64,000 nucleotides of DNA from Cycas panzhihuaensis (Eukaryota > Cycadophyta): the NCBI GenBank assembly GCA_023213395.1, contig CM041465.1, positions 11,098,001 through 11,162,000 of the forward strand, read 5' to 3'. The position numbers were made by a program, and so were the translations under genes. The notes beneath the pieces were generated by a model that was not told where the DNA came from, did not search any database, and saw only the letters and a list, made by a program, of their open reading frames with translations. Positions 22,806 through 34,599 of the stretch are shown here, one piece after another; position 1 is the first letter of the stretch, and each line of letters starts with the position of its first letter.

Positions 22806-23052
22806 TGTTACAAACCCAATTCGTAACTTAAGGACAATTGCCAAATACACCAGAGAGTGCATAAGAACACTGAGAAAAGTTGTACTCAACAAACCAAATA
22901 TTAATTGATAAAAGTTGAATGATGTCCATATTACATTTGGGACCAATTTTATATGCATATTAGGCCCTTTTCATGGAAGGTTATGCCCGGTCAATAGCAC
23001 CCATTTATTTAATTAATTAATTAACCCCTTTTGCTTAAGGAGGTTCATAACA
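22806..23052 (-). repeat. 5' LTR of element E
   Basis: 247 bp, same ends as the copy at 18831-19077. Flanked on the right by GAGAA. Confidence 0.93.
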
Positions 23053-23057
23053 GAGAA

Positions 23058-24592
23058 TCTCTAAACGATTATGCATGCTTTAAAACCTATGATAAAATTT
23101 ATAGAGTTTCACCATCTATATGAATTAGTGATAATAACACTATCACAAGAAGCATATGAAAAAAAGTGATTAGATAAGTAAAGTAAACCACACATTCAAG
23201 GCAATTGAAAGCAAGTGTTAAATAGGCCTTAGAAATGGTAAATTTGTCCACTCCTTTTGGAACCCAAATGAGTAATACTAAGCCCTTATTCTAAAAAACA
23301 TGGGTTAGAAAAACATACTATGATACCACTTATAAGAAACTAAATGTCTACATGTAGATCTAAGATCTAATAAGATTATGAAATAAAGACATACATGTGA
23401 ATAATAAATGAAAGAATTTTTACAAACACATAACACAATATAATTATGGGAAATGATAAGTTCTGATTGTATTATACCAAACATATATATATACATAGTA
23501 GATATCACCATTTGGTTATCCAATCACATTCCAAAATCTACTTAATTAATCAATGACTAATTACAATAAAAGAGTATACACACTATGACCCTCTAGTACA
23601 CATTAAAGGGATAACTACATTGATTTACATTAATTAAATATTCACATGGGTTAACATTATCTTATTGATTCTAAACTATACCACTAACTACTTTAAATAT
23701 TGATTTTAGGTCCATATAAAAGCCAAACATCTATTGAAACATATGGGTAACTAGTCATTGTACCTGTTAGTCCTCTAGAATGGCACTCTTATACATGGTT
23801 CACCAATATTTTCTTGTTAAGTAGCCTTCACTTGCCTCCATTTCACCTATTTCTAACTCTCTTACACCCTTAGAAAACAAACTTTATTAAAAAACTTTAG
23901 CCCCATCCATTCTACCATGGAACAAACTTGCAAAAATTGTATACTAAAGTAGAAACATGTGTTAAAACATCTCTATTTTTTTTTATCTTAGGCTACATTT
24001 TAACAACCTATCAACTTAATGTATAAACTTTATACCATTAAACTACTTTAAATTTTTCTCAAAGCATGTAATATGACCACTCGTTAGAAATTCCCATGAG
24101 TCAACTTTACAACATAATTGATAGCACTTAATTCTAGTGTCATATAAGGGAGATATAGTTATTTTTTTAATTATAGATATACTTTTAGTGAAAAAACTTT
24201 AAAAAATTAAAAAGTATCTTTTTTGAGTTGTCTCCTAGTCACTTTAAAATGACCCATGTGACCTCTTAGCGGTCTTGTAAACTTCAAACACATATTTAAA
24301 ATGTTTTAATATAACTTAATAAAACTTTAAAACTTTAGATTAAGAGAAATCAAATTTCAATAAGCCATTTGACATGCACATGACCTACATACATCCATTA
24401 ACAATATGATGGCTCATACACTCTGATCTTTAGTTGAATCATAGTCTACAACACCTCTGTAGGGTAAAATAGACCTTCTAGTCATAACAAGAGCATTAAT
24501 TTTACCTAGAACTCTCTCATGGTGAAGAAAAAAATAATGGGAAATGGCCAACTTTTCTTATTTCTCTTCAAGTCTATTATTGAGGTGCCTAG
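23058..24592. other. No gene seen
   Basis: AT-rich sequence without a supported frame. Near 23310 TGATACCACTTATAAG on the plus strand looks like a minus-strand primer site (TGGTATCA) beside an LTR end, but I find no second LTR to confirm it. Around 24640-24725 GTAGTTATAAGTAGTTA-type words recur, overlapping the start of the next feature. Confidence 0.5.
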
Positions 24593-24868
24593 TGTAGAAT
24601 AGAGCCACCTAACCATAGATAATCTATATAATTCATGAGCAGTTATAAGAAGTTGTGAGTAGTTATAAGTAGTTAGGTAGAGCATGGATGATAAGTAGTT
24701 ATAAGTAGTTAAAGCATGGATGGTAAATTTCCATCATGCAAAATCCACACTCATATATTTATACTAGAAGAAATTAATAAAACAAATACTTTTTTTAGAG
24801 TTTGGCAAATTCTTTCTCTCAAAGTCTTTTCTCTCCCTTCCTCTTGCTCTCCTTTTTATGTTCACACA
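24593..24868 (+). repeat. Probable 5' LTR of element F
   Basis: Runs from TGTAGAATAG to TTCACACA, just before the primer site. The LTR start is inferred, because no second copy exists here. It includes the GTAGTTATAAGTAGTT repeats. Confidence 0.5.
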
Positions 24869-24873
24869 TTAAT

Positions 24874-24886
24874 TGGTATCAAAGTA
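24874..24886 (+). other. Primer binding site of element F
   Basis: TGGTATCAAAGTA, an initiator-Met type site with two mismatches. Confidence 0.7.
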
Positions 24887-25920
24887 AGGTTGGTTTTTTA
24901 TGTGACCTCAATCTTGAGAAAGTCTCTCTACACTTAATTTCATTTGATGGCTTGATGTATACCATCCATCAACTGTGTGTGCTCCTCACGACTATCCATG
25001 AACTTCCAACACTAATTTCTTCACTTTGTCTTTGATCCACATGATATTCCATAATTGTAATCCCTTTGATTACTCTCTTGAGCAATCTCAACTTGCAAAC
25101 CAAAATCCAAAAATGAAGAACGATAGAAGTTTTGAGATTAGATGAGGTTGACTATCATGCATCCATGGTGAGGAATGAAGTAAGTTCATTAATTATTTGA
25201 CTAATAAAATCATAATATATAGGTATTTATTTTGATCCTTATGATGTGATGAATTAGCTTGAAAAGTTTAAGAATGATTAGAAAATTAGTCGATCCAAAA
25301 ATTATATTTAAAGAATTGGAAAATCATTTAGTTGTGTTACTATTGAATAATTTTTCTTAGCCTTCTAATGTATTATAACCTTATGTTATATAGCAAGGTA
25401 TATTCCTAGTATATTCTTAAATAAATCAAAGCCTTATAACTTTACTTTACCTTTAAATTATAAATTAATCCTTCAAATAAGGGTTTAATCCTTTAAAAGG
25501 GTTATTTTTTTACTTTTTATTTTTTATTTTCTTTTTGTATCAAGCCTTACAGTCCCTAAGTGTTAAATCACTCACACTTGTGGCCTCACTAAATATTATA
25601 TTTTTTTATTAAGAAAAATAAAAAATAAGGTTATGAGTATACAATCATAAGTCCTTCAATGGTAGGCATACCTCAATCACCTAAACAAGCATTATTCTAT
25701 ATTTTGTAGGCATATTGTTGTAAGCCCTTCTTAAATAGGCATACCTCACCAACTATGCCTCATGATCAAGAAGAGTAGTCATACCTAGAACTATTAGAGC
25801 TTCTTACATAAGAGCTATAAGAATAAAGGTAGGATTCATAATTATTTTAGCATAACCTAATCAATAATATGATGGTTATGTTCCAATAGTTACTGCATTA
25901 ATAAGTTGCTATGGCAATTC
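24887..25920 (+). other. Leader of element F
   Basis: About 1 kb, AT-rich, with no frame I can support. Confidence 0.5.
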
Positions 25921-25929
25921 CTCTATAAG

Positions 25930-26580
25930 AACCACCATTCAAGTTAGATGCCAAGATGTCCATTCCACTTTTTGATGGAACACTAAATATAGATAAGTTA
26001 GATGATTGGATTCAAAGATTTAAAGCTTATTTTAAAACTCAACAACTAATTGAGCCCTAAAAACTTATGGTAGTCAAGGTATATATGGCCAAACAAGCAT
26101 TGACTTAATGGCAAGCATATTCTAGATAATAACCAATTTTTACTTGGGATGACTTCACAATAGCCATTAAAGGCCATTTTTATCCACTTGGATATCTTGA
26201 TAACATTACAAAAAAATGGCTACACATCATACAACTATTAGGAAAATTAGTTTAATAATACATTGGTGAACTTTTAAAGCTCTACATCTGATTAGAAATC
26301 ATTGACTCTAATCATATCTTAAAATTAAAATTCATTATAGGATTATACTCACCTCTCTAGTAAGAAATAGAATTACTTCAAGTTCCAACATTAGAATTAG
26401 CCTTCAAAATTCCCCTTAAAATAGAAGTAAAAATATAAGAATAGCCTAAATTATTCATTGGACCTTTAATTATAGCTTCTTCTTCTAAAACACAATCCAT
26501 ACCATGTATACAATGACCAGCAAGTAGCACACGAAAAAAAAAAAATCCTTCCACATTTTTTTAGGACATACAAATGCTAA
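25930..26580 (+). pseudogene. Element F Gag
   Basis: Broken frame with FDGTLNIDKLDDWIQRFKAYF, then WDDFTIAIKGHFYPLGYLDN, YIGELLKLYI and the following helices of a gypsy capsid domain. Many stops are present. Near 26565 a weak Cys-containing stretch may be the remains of a knuckle. Confidence 0.7.
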
Positions 26581-26729
26581 ATGTGTGGCACAATACAAAA
26601 TAAGGACACTCATGGTAGAACTACATGATAATCAAGCATAGTTAGAAGTCATTTCTCTTGCCAATTTAGAAACACCCAATCCAAATATGTTATTATGACC
26701 AAAGAATACTTAGTACATAATCAAAAAAA

Positions 26730-27120
26730 AATATTCACACACAACTACTAGATTAAAGATCAAATAGCACATTGTATCATAGATAGCAACTGTATGAAAA
26801 TTTTGATTTTTAATGCAATTATGGATACTTTACAACTGCCTACCAAATCACATCTACAACCATACATCCTTGGTTGGGTCACTACTAGTGGGCAACCTAC
26901 AATCATAGATCATGTATGCACTATTACTTTTGCCATTCCACCACTCATAGATTCTATTGACTATGGCATGACTCCTATGGACTATAATGATTTATTACTT
27001 AAGTAACCTTATTAATATAATCATCAAGAACTCTATAATGGATATTATAATATCTATACAATACATAATGATGGCAAGGAATATAAATTAATAGCAACAA
27101 CTATGCCACCCACTACTGTT
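26730..27120 (+). pseudogene. Element F protease region
   Basis: The open part 26794-27006 includes FNAIMDTLQLPTKSHLQPYI, then HVCTITFAIPPLIDSI and MTPMDYNDLLLK. In plant gypsy elements the last phrase corresponds to the IPMD-LLLGRPW end of protease. The catalytic Asp-Gly region lies just upstream and is degraded. Confidence 0.7.
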
Positions 27121-27299
27121 ACACTACTCATATACAATCAAGTAATTAAACTAGTTAACACCTCCAAATCTATAGCTCTTTATGTCATTCATTAAATAGA
27201 AATAGGTAATTATAATAAAATTCCTCCAACAATAATAAAATTTATTTTGGATGTGTATATCTATGTGTTTAATGAGAAAAAGGGACCACCTTCCATAAA

Positions 27300-27780
27300 A
27301 TTAATTTAACATACTATTGATCTCATTCCTGGTGTATCCTTACCCAATCAAGATCCATATAGAGCTATAACAATTACTAAAGAAAAGCTTGAAAGACAAC
27401 TTGCACAATTAACAGATGAAGGAAAAATACAATGAAGCTACTCTCCTTACAATTCTCTAGTAATTATAATACCTAAGAAAGATAATGACTAGAAATTATG
27501 CATTGATTACAAAGTTCTCAACCATGTAATAGTAAAAAACAAGTACCCACTACCACACATCAATGACTTACTCGATCAACTTCAAGGAGCTAAATATTTC
27601 TCAAAAATTGATTTGACTTCTAGCTACCATCAAGTCTTCATGGATGCCAAAGATGCTTGGAAGGCAACATTCAAAACACAACATGGCTTATAGAAATAAC
27701 TCGTAATATCATTTAGACTTACCAATGCTCCTACCACGTTCATATGGCTCATTAATAACATCTTCTATCCACATGAGATA
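27300..27780 (+). pseudogene. Element F reverse transcriptase, first half
   Basis: PGVSLPNQDPYRAI, KEKLERQLAQLTDEGKIQ, YNSLVIIIPKKDND, LCIDYKVLNHVIVKNKYPLP, LLDQLQGAKYFSKIDLTSSY and APTTF follow the order of gypsy RT motifs. The YVDD box and everything after it are missing. Identification is strong despite the stops. Confidence 0.85.
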
Positions 27781-27784
27781 AGGA

Positions 27785-28250
27785 AATTTAAAATAGTTAT
27801 TATAATAATAAAAGTGACAAAGGACTTATCAACATTAAGGATTAATGAGTTACTATCAATGTTATTAATAGAGGAGGAAAATAAGAGTTTAATTGATAAT
27901 TTGAAATAAGCCTTTACTTCTAAGTCTTCCATGAGAGGAAATTTTAGGAGATCATCAAATCAAGGAACAACACTAGCACCAATGTATGGATTAAGATAAG
28001 TAACATCTTTATTAATACTAAATTATGGAGGAGGTAATTATGGATATGGATAAGAATAAGGACAATTTTAGTTAAGAAGAAGAAGATTGAGATGTAGAAG
28101 CTATTTGAGATGAAGGAATTCTACACCATTATGGGAAAGGAGTTCATTAAGAGGAAGAGGTAGAGCTGAAAGAAACTCAAATATCATCTATTACCACAAG
28201 CACAACATTTTACATAATAAAAGTAGAAAAGCATAATTTATATCACTTAT
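27785..28250 (+). pseudogene. Copia Gag C-terminal fragment
   Basis: Reads KVTKDLSTLRINELLSMLL, then a Gly-Arg-rich stretch and IYYHKHNILHNK. This matches the copia Gag pattern of SKDLSTLT-EL followed by an RGRG region and a knuckle, with Cys replaced by Tyr/Ser. It lies directly against the broken RT of element F, so one element recombined with or inserted in the other. Confidence 0.6.
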
Positions 28251-28261
28251 AGAGAGTACAT

Positions 28262-28296
28262 ACACACACACACATATACATATATAGTATGGTCAC
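28262..28296 (+). repeat. ACAC/ATAT microsatellite
   Basis: TACACACACACACACATATAC-type simple repeat. Confidence 0.85.
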
Positions 28297-28466
28297 CACA
28301 CATCTAACTAATCATATGATGTGATCAACATGACTACCACTAATCATATTTATTAATGTCTTATTATAATATTCATAAAGATGGATTAACATATCTAACA
28401 CTATTTTATCCTAACATTATTAGATAATATTATTAACATTAAACATTATTTCGAACACCCCCTTTT
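28297..28466 (-). mobile_element. Candidate 3' LTR start and purine tract of a minus-strand copia fragment
   Basis: On the minus strand CAAAAGGGGG (28458-28466) is followed by TGTTCGAAATAATG (from 28457). That is the normal layout of a purine tract and LTR start. A Pol end lies just upstream at 28590-28690. The far end of the LTR is not defined. Confidence 0.45.
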
Positions 28467-28589
28467 GATGTTTAATATCAAGACCCTTTCTAACTACATA
28501 CTAGAAATAAACTTCTAATTTTACCACCAACTAAAGACCATCTACTTGCATATATGTACATTACAAAATTTAATATCCCCATTTATAAT

Positions 28590-28720
28590 GTATATCTTTA
28601 AATTTTTAATGTTTTATCTTTGGAAACCTTTTGAAGATGATGTCTACATTCTAGTCTTTATCTTATCTTGAACAAAATGTTTCTAGAATGTAGTAGTTAC
28701 CTATGTTCTTTCTTAAGTAG
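28590..28720 (-). pseudogene. Copia Pol C-terminal end (minus strand)
   Basis: Reads NVDIIFKRFPKIKH, then a stop and KFKDI. This corresponds to the ADIFTK-LP-KF-R phrase that ends copia RNase H. Short, but placed correctly before the purine tract at 28458-28466. Confidence 0.5.
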
Positions 28721-28971
28721 ACTGAATACTCTTCCTATTGGAGCTCATTACCTGGCCTACAATTATCTTTAATGTTACCTTATAAAAGACACTATGAATG
28801 GTGAATCTACACTAAAGAAAGTAACTCAGATCTGTCTTGCCTTAATTCTTCTTTAGAGTGCTTTAAAATCTAAACTAATTATTCAATTGTTGTTACTGAC
28901 TTTAATGGCTAACTTAATCTTTGATATATAGGACCAAGGACAAAATAAGCATGAACATTTCTAGGCATCTT

Positions 28972-29760
28972 ATAAGCAGCATGTACCAAGCCCTATTACA
29001 ATGTGTAAAGTGTTCTTTCTTCCACTTCTTTCAAATTAGACTCCCCATACTTAAAAGCAACTATAGTCTCATATTGAGCTCTATCAACCATAGGCGGACC
29101 TACCCATGCCAAGTATTGCTTGATAGTTGCTAGATCATTTGCCATCGATAAAAGCTATTATGTTGGATCCTAAGATCTTTTGGCATCCTTTGCTTAATGT
29201 GTTGTGATATAATACTTGAGAGACATTTGTGTGGGCTCTAGCTTTGATGCCCACTCCAAACATCTGCCAGCTAATGAATATGGAGCAACAGGATTTACCC
29301 ATATGTGCCCAACTTTGAGATCCTTTTTAATCATCACTACCAAACATAGTTATGGAGAACATGTAGTTGTAAGTTGAGTAGTATAAGCCTCTAGACATCC
29401 TCAAGATCTATAACCTACAATAAGTGAACTATACTGATGTAGAAGAATAATAGCATAGTTAATGAGAGCTCTAGGATGATTTCTATCTTTTCATAGCAAA
29501 GCTTGAAAACATCATGCAACATATTCTAAATTACCACTGTGAGGGTATGTAATACTAAGTTTTGCAAGTGCACCCAAATAATCTAGAGCAACTGATAAAA
29601 GAGATTATAAAATTGAAATTGCACTCCGTACACTATCTATTCTAAGAAGTAACAATCCAATTGTATTCCAAACAAAAGATTGACTATTTTCCTATAGTGA
29701 TTCCTTCAACTTTCAAATTATGCTATTAATCTCTTCCTATTTAATAAGTATAGTTTTTCC
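28972..29760 (-). pseudogene. Pseudogene resembling a plant TPR-repeat protein
   Basis: On the minus strand one frame of about 260 codons can be followed with stops but no large gap. Reading down from 29700 it has SQSFVWNTIGLLLLR, AISIL, LGALAKLSI, YPHSGNLEY, NHPRALINYAIILL, RGCLEAYTTQL, KVGHIWVNPVAPYSLAG, CLEWASKLEP, then NDLATIKQYLAWVGPPM and NLKEVEERTLYTL. Repeated helix pairs with A, G, Y, L and P at set places (N-LG-A, CLE-A-KLEP) are the TPR pattern. The succession looks to me like a known plant TPR protein family, recalled without a database check. No introns are apparent, so it may derive from mRNA. Confidence 0.5.
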
Positions 29761-30500
29761 AATAATAAGTAATTTCTCATAAGAATAGCATTCCATGCCA
29801 ACATGATTCACCTTTATTCCAAGGAATCCTATGTAAACATATATAACATTTAGATAGTCATCAGCCTCTAGGTTTGTTGTGATACATCCCATTATTTCAA
29901 AAGTGATCTTATTACCTTTAAAGATGATCTTTACTGCTCTTGTAGATTATGCCAAGTCAACATGAAACTCCTTAATAAAGAGGATGAAGAATTCATTTAT
30001 GCTAAATAAAAACATAAGGAATTTTATGTAAACACATTTAATTGTATGGCCAAACAACAACTGTAGTCTAACAAAGGTCCTTTTAACTGTAATTATGACT
30101 ATGGCATCCAATCTTTCCATTAAGGTAGCCCTATGATTATATTGTATTTGTAATAGAAAGAAATGTTTAGAGATAAGAGATAAATCTACTACAATACTTT
30201 TAGATTCATTAGATACTTACATCATAACATCCTTTTATAAGATAATACACTCCAAAAATCTATGATAGAATATAAACAAGGGCAATTTATCATGAATCCT
30301 TTTTGTCTCCATTTTTCCATTTTCTTCCTCTATTTTAAATTCTAAATTAAAAACCAAATCACTAGAAATATCTTTTCTTTTAATAGAGTCATCAAGACTG
30401 TTTTCATCCAATGAGATTTCTTCACTTACTTCATCACAATGTTCATGAACCTTGATAATCAAATACATAAATTCATATTCTTCTTCTTTTTTATAAGAAA
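29761..30500 (-). other. Minus-strand decayed frame upstream of the TPR pseudogene, unassigned
   Basis: The frame continues above the TPR part with few stops, as EKLLIIGKTILIK, KIIFKGNKITFEIMG and FFILFIKEFHVDLA. I do not recognise it. A separate open stretch at 30235-30468 is acidic (CDEVSEEISLDENSLDD). It may be part of the same lost gene or of a copia Gag. Confidence 0.3.
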
Positions 30501-30659
30501 ATAAGTTATTTTTATATCAATTAAAAGTGACAAAGGATTCATTTTTACCATTGTCAAAAATTGAAATGGTTGGACAGTTTGCCTTTTTGGCTATCATTTT
30601 CATCTTCTTTTTTTAATTTTTATTTAAGTTGTTATACTTCACTTGTTCGTTGAGAACAA

Positions 30660-31020
30660 CTTTTCCTTCTACATATGATGTATGTTAGTTGTTTTATCTT
30701 GGCCCAAACTTCTCTTTTAAAAAATTCCATGCCTTATGTTCCCTATAAGTCCCATTGTGAGTGAAATAATAGAAATTATAAATATACCTCTTTTACTTAG
30801 CATTTCACTTGATAAGGATGCAATCCAAGTAAATGTAGTACTATCCTTTTTTGTCTAACCTAGGTGTTAGATTTGAATCTTTATAATCTTTTGAGATGAT
30901 TTCCCACAAGCCAAAAAGAATAAACTTGTCTTTCATAAATTCATACCATTCTTTATAATTTCCTTCATAAAGTATTAGCCAACCCATCTTTAATCAAATT
31001 TTGATTTAAATCAACAATAA
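30660..31020 (-). pseudogene. Possible copia Gag N-terminal fragment (minus strand)
   Basis: Contains NYKEWYEFMKDKFILFGLWEI and, in another frame, HNGTYREHKAWNF. These recall the NY-W--M---L-----LWE and A--AWN-L phrases of copia Gag. Weak and broken. Confidence 0.35.
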
Positions 31021-31029
31021 AAAATACAC

Positions 31030-32845
31030 CCTTTATACTAGAAAATGCCTCTCCTTTAAGTTAAAAGAACTTTGGTGAATTTTATATCAAATTAGCTCAA
31101 CCTATACACCATGATGAAGAGATCTTGAATTAGGATTCTAATGCCTTAGACAACTTGCAACTTGGATTTTCTTTATTTAAGAAGAATCTCCAACAATCAA
31201 GGCAAGACTCAATTAATTAAAGGCTAAGAACATAGTCATAATTTAGGCCTTGAACATTTGTTCTCACTATCAATCCATAGTAATAGGAATCCTCTTTTAT
31301 GGAGATGATGTTAATTTTTAACTCAATTTCCTCTTAAATAAATGTATTATGTCCTACTACAATGACAATAAGGCAAACCTTAAGACAACTATCACAATGT
31401 GGAAGTTGAATCCTTGTTCTAAACTAGCTACAGTATCGCCCAACTAGCAAATGATGTTTATTAATCCAATAAAACATCGTGTAGTAAAAATAAATCCTTC
31501 AACCACACTCTCATTTATAGAAATATTTCTTCCTCCATAGTAAATAAAAGTAGAGATGAAGATATGATAAGCACAAAGGAAATTTGAAAAAAAAAAATGT
31601 ACAATTTACACCCAACCCTATTGTTATTTGCCCATGCAATGAAGAACCTTTGATAGAGTTGTATGAAATGGGAGAACCAGGCAATAAATGAATGAATGGA
31701 TTGATTGAAGAATAAATCAAAAGATCTATGTCTTTATTTATTATTCAACTCCTTACTAGAAGTGTTTTAAATACAGTATTCCTCATCAATAGCTAGAAGT
31801 GCACCTCTAGGGGTCACTATGTATAAGGATCTCTAGACAAATACTAAGGTTATAAAAGGGGCCTAGAGACCCAAACAAAGGATAGATTACCCTCAAAAGG
31901 TGCCTGCACATTGGAATATAGGTTCGGTGACCCACAAATAGTGTGGTAATCTTCTCTTCCTTCTGGATACCTTTTTGGGTTTGAATTGAGTAACGAGGTG
32001 TCTTTGAGTAGTTGAATAGCCTAAAGAGAGCTCTCATATCCTTAGAGGGAGAGAAGAGGAGTTAGACCTCCTTTCAAAAAGGGAGGTAAGTAAAGATGGA
32101 GAGGAGTGGTAGTAAGGCAAGAGGCAGTTTTTAATAAGCCCACTCAAAGTCTAGATATTTGTCAAAAAGGGGTAAGGTCTTGAGTGTTAAGTCTCCAAGA
32201 AGGAGATAATGTCACCACCATCCAAGCGAGCAACTAGGTTGTAATCTCTTCTTGATTGATAAGAAGACTATAATGGTGTAGGTATGCAATGGGAAGAAGG
32301 GTAGAGGAAAGCTGCGAATATATCGTGGCAATTATGTTATAAAGTCTTCTTAGGTTTTCGAAAAGAACAGGAAGGTATTTAAGTTTATGAACTCTTATCT
32401 TATAAAGTATGATTTGGTCTTGTTTATATGGGTTTGAAGCATCATTTCAAACTCAAACAAAGATGGTTGCTGCCAAAGAAATCAAACATATGAAAGACCA
32501 AAACAAGCATATAAAGACAAACATGCAACTTTTTCCTTTCTTTGAACCCCTCACTCTCCTTTACCTCCAAATGAATGTAATGAGGGCTAAAGGTATGGGA
32601 GGAGGAAAGGGAAAGGTTCAATGCAAGGTATTGCCTTTCATGGGTATGCCTCCTTCTTAATAGAAGGAGGATTGGATTCCTTTGGAAAATAAAGAATCAA
32701 AATAAGTGTTTCCTAAAAATATATGTAAAATGATATGCTCTCTTCATTTCCCTCCCTTTTACAACATACAATGAAAGAAACTTTCATGGGAAAAAGAACA
32801 TTAATTCTTTCTTTTATTTTTCTTAATTTTATGAAACCAAAAAAA
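31030..32845. other. No gene seen
   Basis: AT-rich sequence. Short open frames such as 32409-32660 show no recognisable domain. Confidence 0.55.
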
Positions 32846-33338
32846 TGTAGGAAATAAAATTTTAGGAGAACAGGGCAGAACATAGAATAATCTTCAATAG
32901 ATCAATATAAATCATAAATCATCAATAGATCAATGTAGCATGATAGCATAAACACATGAAAGCATTGTATTCAAGCCATTGAGGGAAGAGTAATACAAAT
33001 TTCCTAAAAGAGGGTAGTATCTAAAAATACCACGGTTACACACCCCTCAATATTTATAATTTGGGGGAGGAGGGAAACTCCTCAACCCCTGAATTTAAAA
33101 TAATATTAACTTAACTCAAATGAAACTAACTCAACTTAACATAAATCAAAGTTAAACTTAACTTACCTCGACATGTTGAGCATCACATATCTAAATTGAG
33201 GTTAATGAGGTGTACAATCTAGATTGGAAAGGTGGGAGTGGAGTGATGATGATTAACTCTAACAAAAAGGGAATGGGAGAGAAAGAGAGAAGGAGAAGGG
33301 TGCATAGGAAAGAATACACTTGGTTGTAACATTCAACA
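32846..33338 (-). repeat. LTR fragment related to insertion X
   Basis: On the minus strand it runs from TGTTGAATGTTACAACC to TTTCCTACA. Its middle matches X (47423-47950) closely around AGGGGTTGAGGAGTTTCCC and CCTCCCCCAAA. After its end comes TTTGGTTTCATA, a worn primer site. There is no target duplication and no second LTR. Confidence 0.65.
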
Positions 33339-34599
33339 CTGTGTTTTGTTACATCCCTTATTGCTGCTCCTCACAATGTGTCCCCATGAGTTGTCGCTAC
33401 TTTTGTTTCCATTTCTTGCTATAAAAGTTCTTGAAGTTGGAGGGAGGGGCTTCCTTACCTTCCACTAACCTCCAAATTAGGCTTACTTATCATCCCCAAT
33501 TAAGAAATAATGCAAGAAAAGAAATGGAAATAAAATGGAAGTGAAACTTGGAATAAATAAAATGTTATACCTTTTGTGATATGTCACTTGATTCACAAAA
33601 ATAGGCTCCAACCTGAAGCACAAAAGAGAGCAAGTCTTCCCACAAGCAAGATATGTATGTATGTGTATGTGTGTGTATCCTTGATAGACAACGTTAGCGT
33701 GTTGATTTAAAAGCAAAAGGAGAAACAAATATAGTGTCCTATGTTTCTTGTTTAGCAATTTTTGTGTGTATGTACAATAATCACAAGAAGTGCAAGAAGA
33801 GAAGAAAAAGAGATGTTGCCTTAGGATGGCAAGCTCTTCTAAATGGTGATTAATCCCTATGAGTTATGGATATCTCACTTGACTAGGGTTTACAAGCAAA
33901 TACAAGATCAATAGACATGTGTATAGGCCTTGTAACAAACTAAAATCCTAAAACTAGTAATGGAACATAAGGAAAAATGCCTCAAAGCATAGGGGAAGGG
34001 ATTACCCAAGTGAGAGGTGGCTTTAGGAGTCAAAACTCTAGCCTATGGTCTTCTCCATAAGCTCCCTTAGCTTGGTTTGACTTCCTTATTTTCACAAGCC
34101 AACGGGTTTGGTACATGGAAGGTCAGTAGAGTAGTGGAAAGGAGGTGTTTCTTGCTTGTATTAGGTGAAGAATGACCCAAAATCAATACAAAAACAACCT
34201 AAACATAGATCTAGGGTCATCTACCTAAAAATAGCAAGGAATAAATCACAAAAAGAGAGATTCTTGTAAAGGAAAATAAGAAAAAATAGGTTTACCATAC
34301 AAGATTGATAGTTCTAGGTGAGGAGCAATGTTAGAGGAGAAGAAGCCTCTATTTTGTAAAGGAAAGAAGGAGATCCCTTATCGTTTGCTTGATTGGAAGG
34401 CACTTCTTGCTTAGCTTAGCTTATTTTTGGGTTTCCCTCTCTTTGCTTATGGAAGAAACCTACGATTTTTTTGTGTTTAGGAGGAGTGGAAGAGAGTTGG
34501 AGAAGAAAGAATAAGAGAAGAGAGTTTTGTTTAGAGCCAAAAGTTGGTGATTCTTGATTGATTGATGCCAAATGAATTTAAAATTGGGGTTTTCATTCA
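33339..34599. other. No gene seen
   Basis: No supported frame. A TATG/TGTG simple-repeat patch lies near 33650-33680. Part of this may belong to the old gypsy region H that begins to the right. Confidence 0.5.

Larger units (their letters stand above)
18831..23052 (-). mobile_element. Ty3/gypsy element E, complete ends, lacks RT/RNase H/integrase
   Basis: Bounded by 247-bp LTRs and a perfect 5-bp duplication, GAGAA at 18826-18830 and 23053-23057. On the minus strand the order is 5' LTR, initiator-Met primer site, 1.8-kb leader, gag, zinc knuckle, protease, a short tail, purine tract and 3' LTR. There is no reverse transcriptase, RNase H or integrase. By hand the LTRs differ at about 13 positions (near 95% identity), so E is younger than A, C and D. 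It must have moved with enzymes from another element, or lost them afterwards. Confidence 0.93.
24593..27780 (+). mobile_element. Ty3/gypsy element F, 5' half only
   Basis: A candidate LTR, primer site, gag, protease and the first half of RT follow in order on the plus strand. The rest of RT, RNase H, integrase and the 3' LTR are absent. The sequence switches near 27780 to a copia gag fragment. All frames are heavily broken, so F is an old, truncated copy. Confidence 0.7.

Noticed and set aside
23305-23540. Possible minus-strand LTR end with primer site (TGATACCA at 23311)
   Set aside because: No second LTR, no CA end at the expected place and no internal genes.
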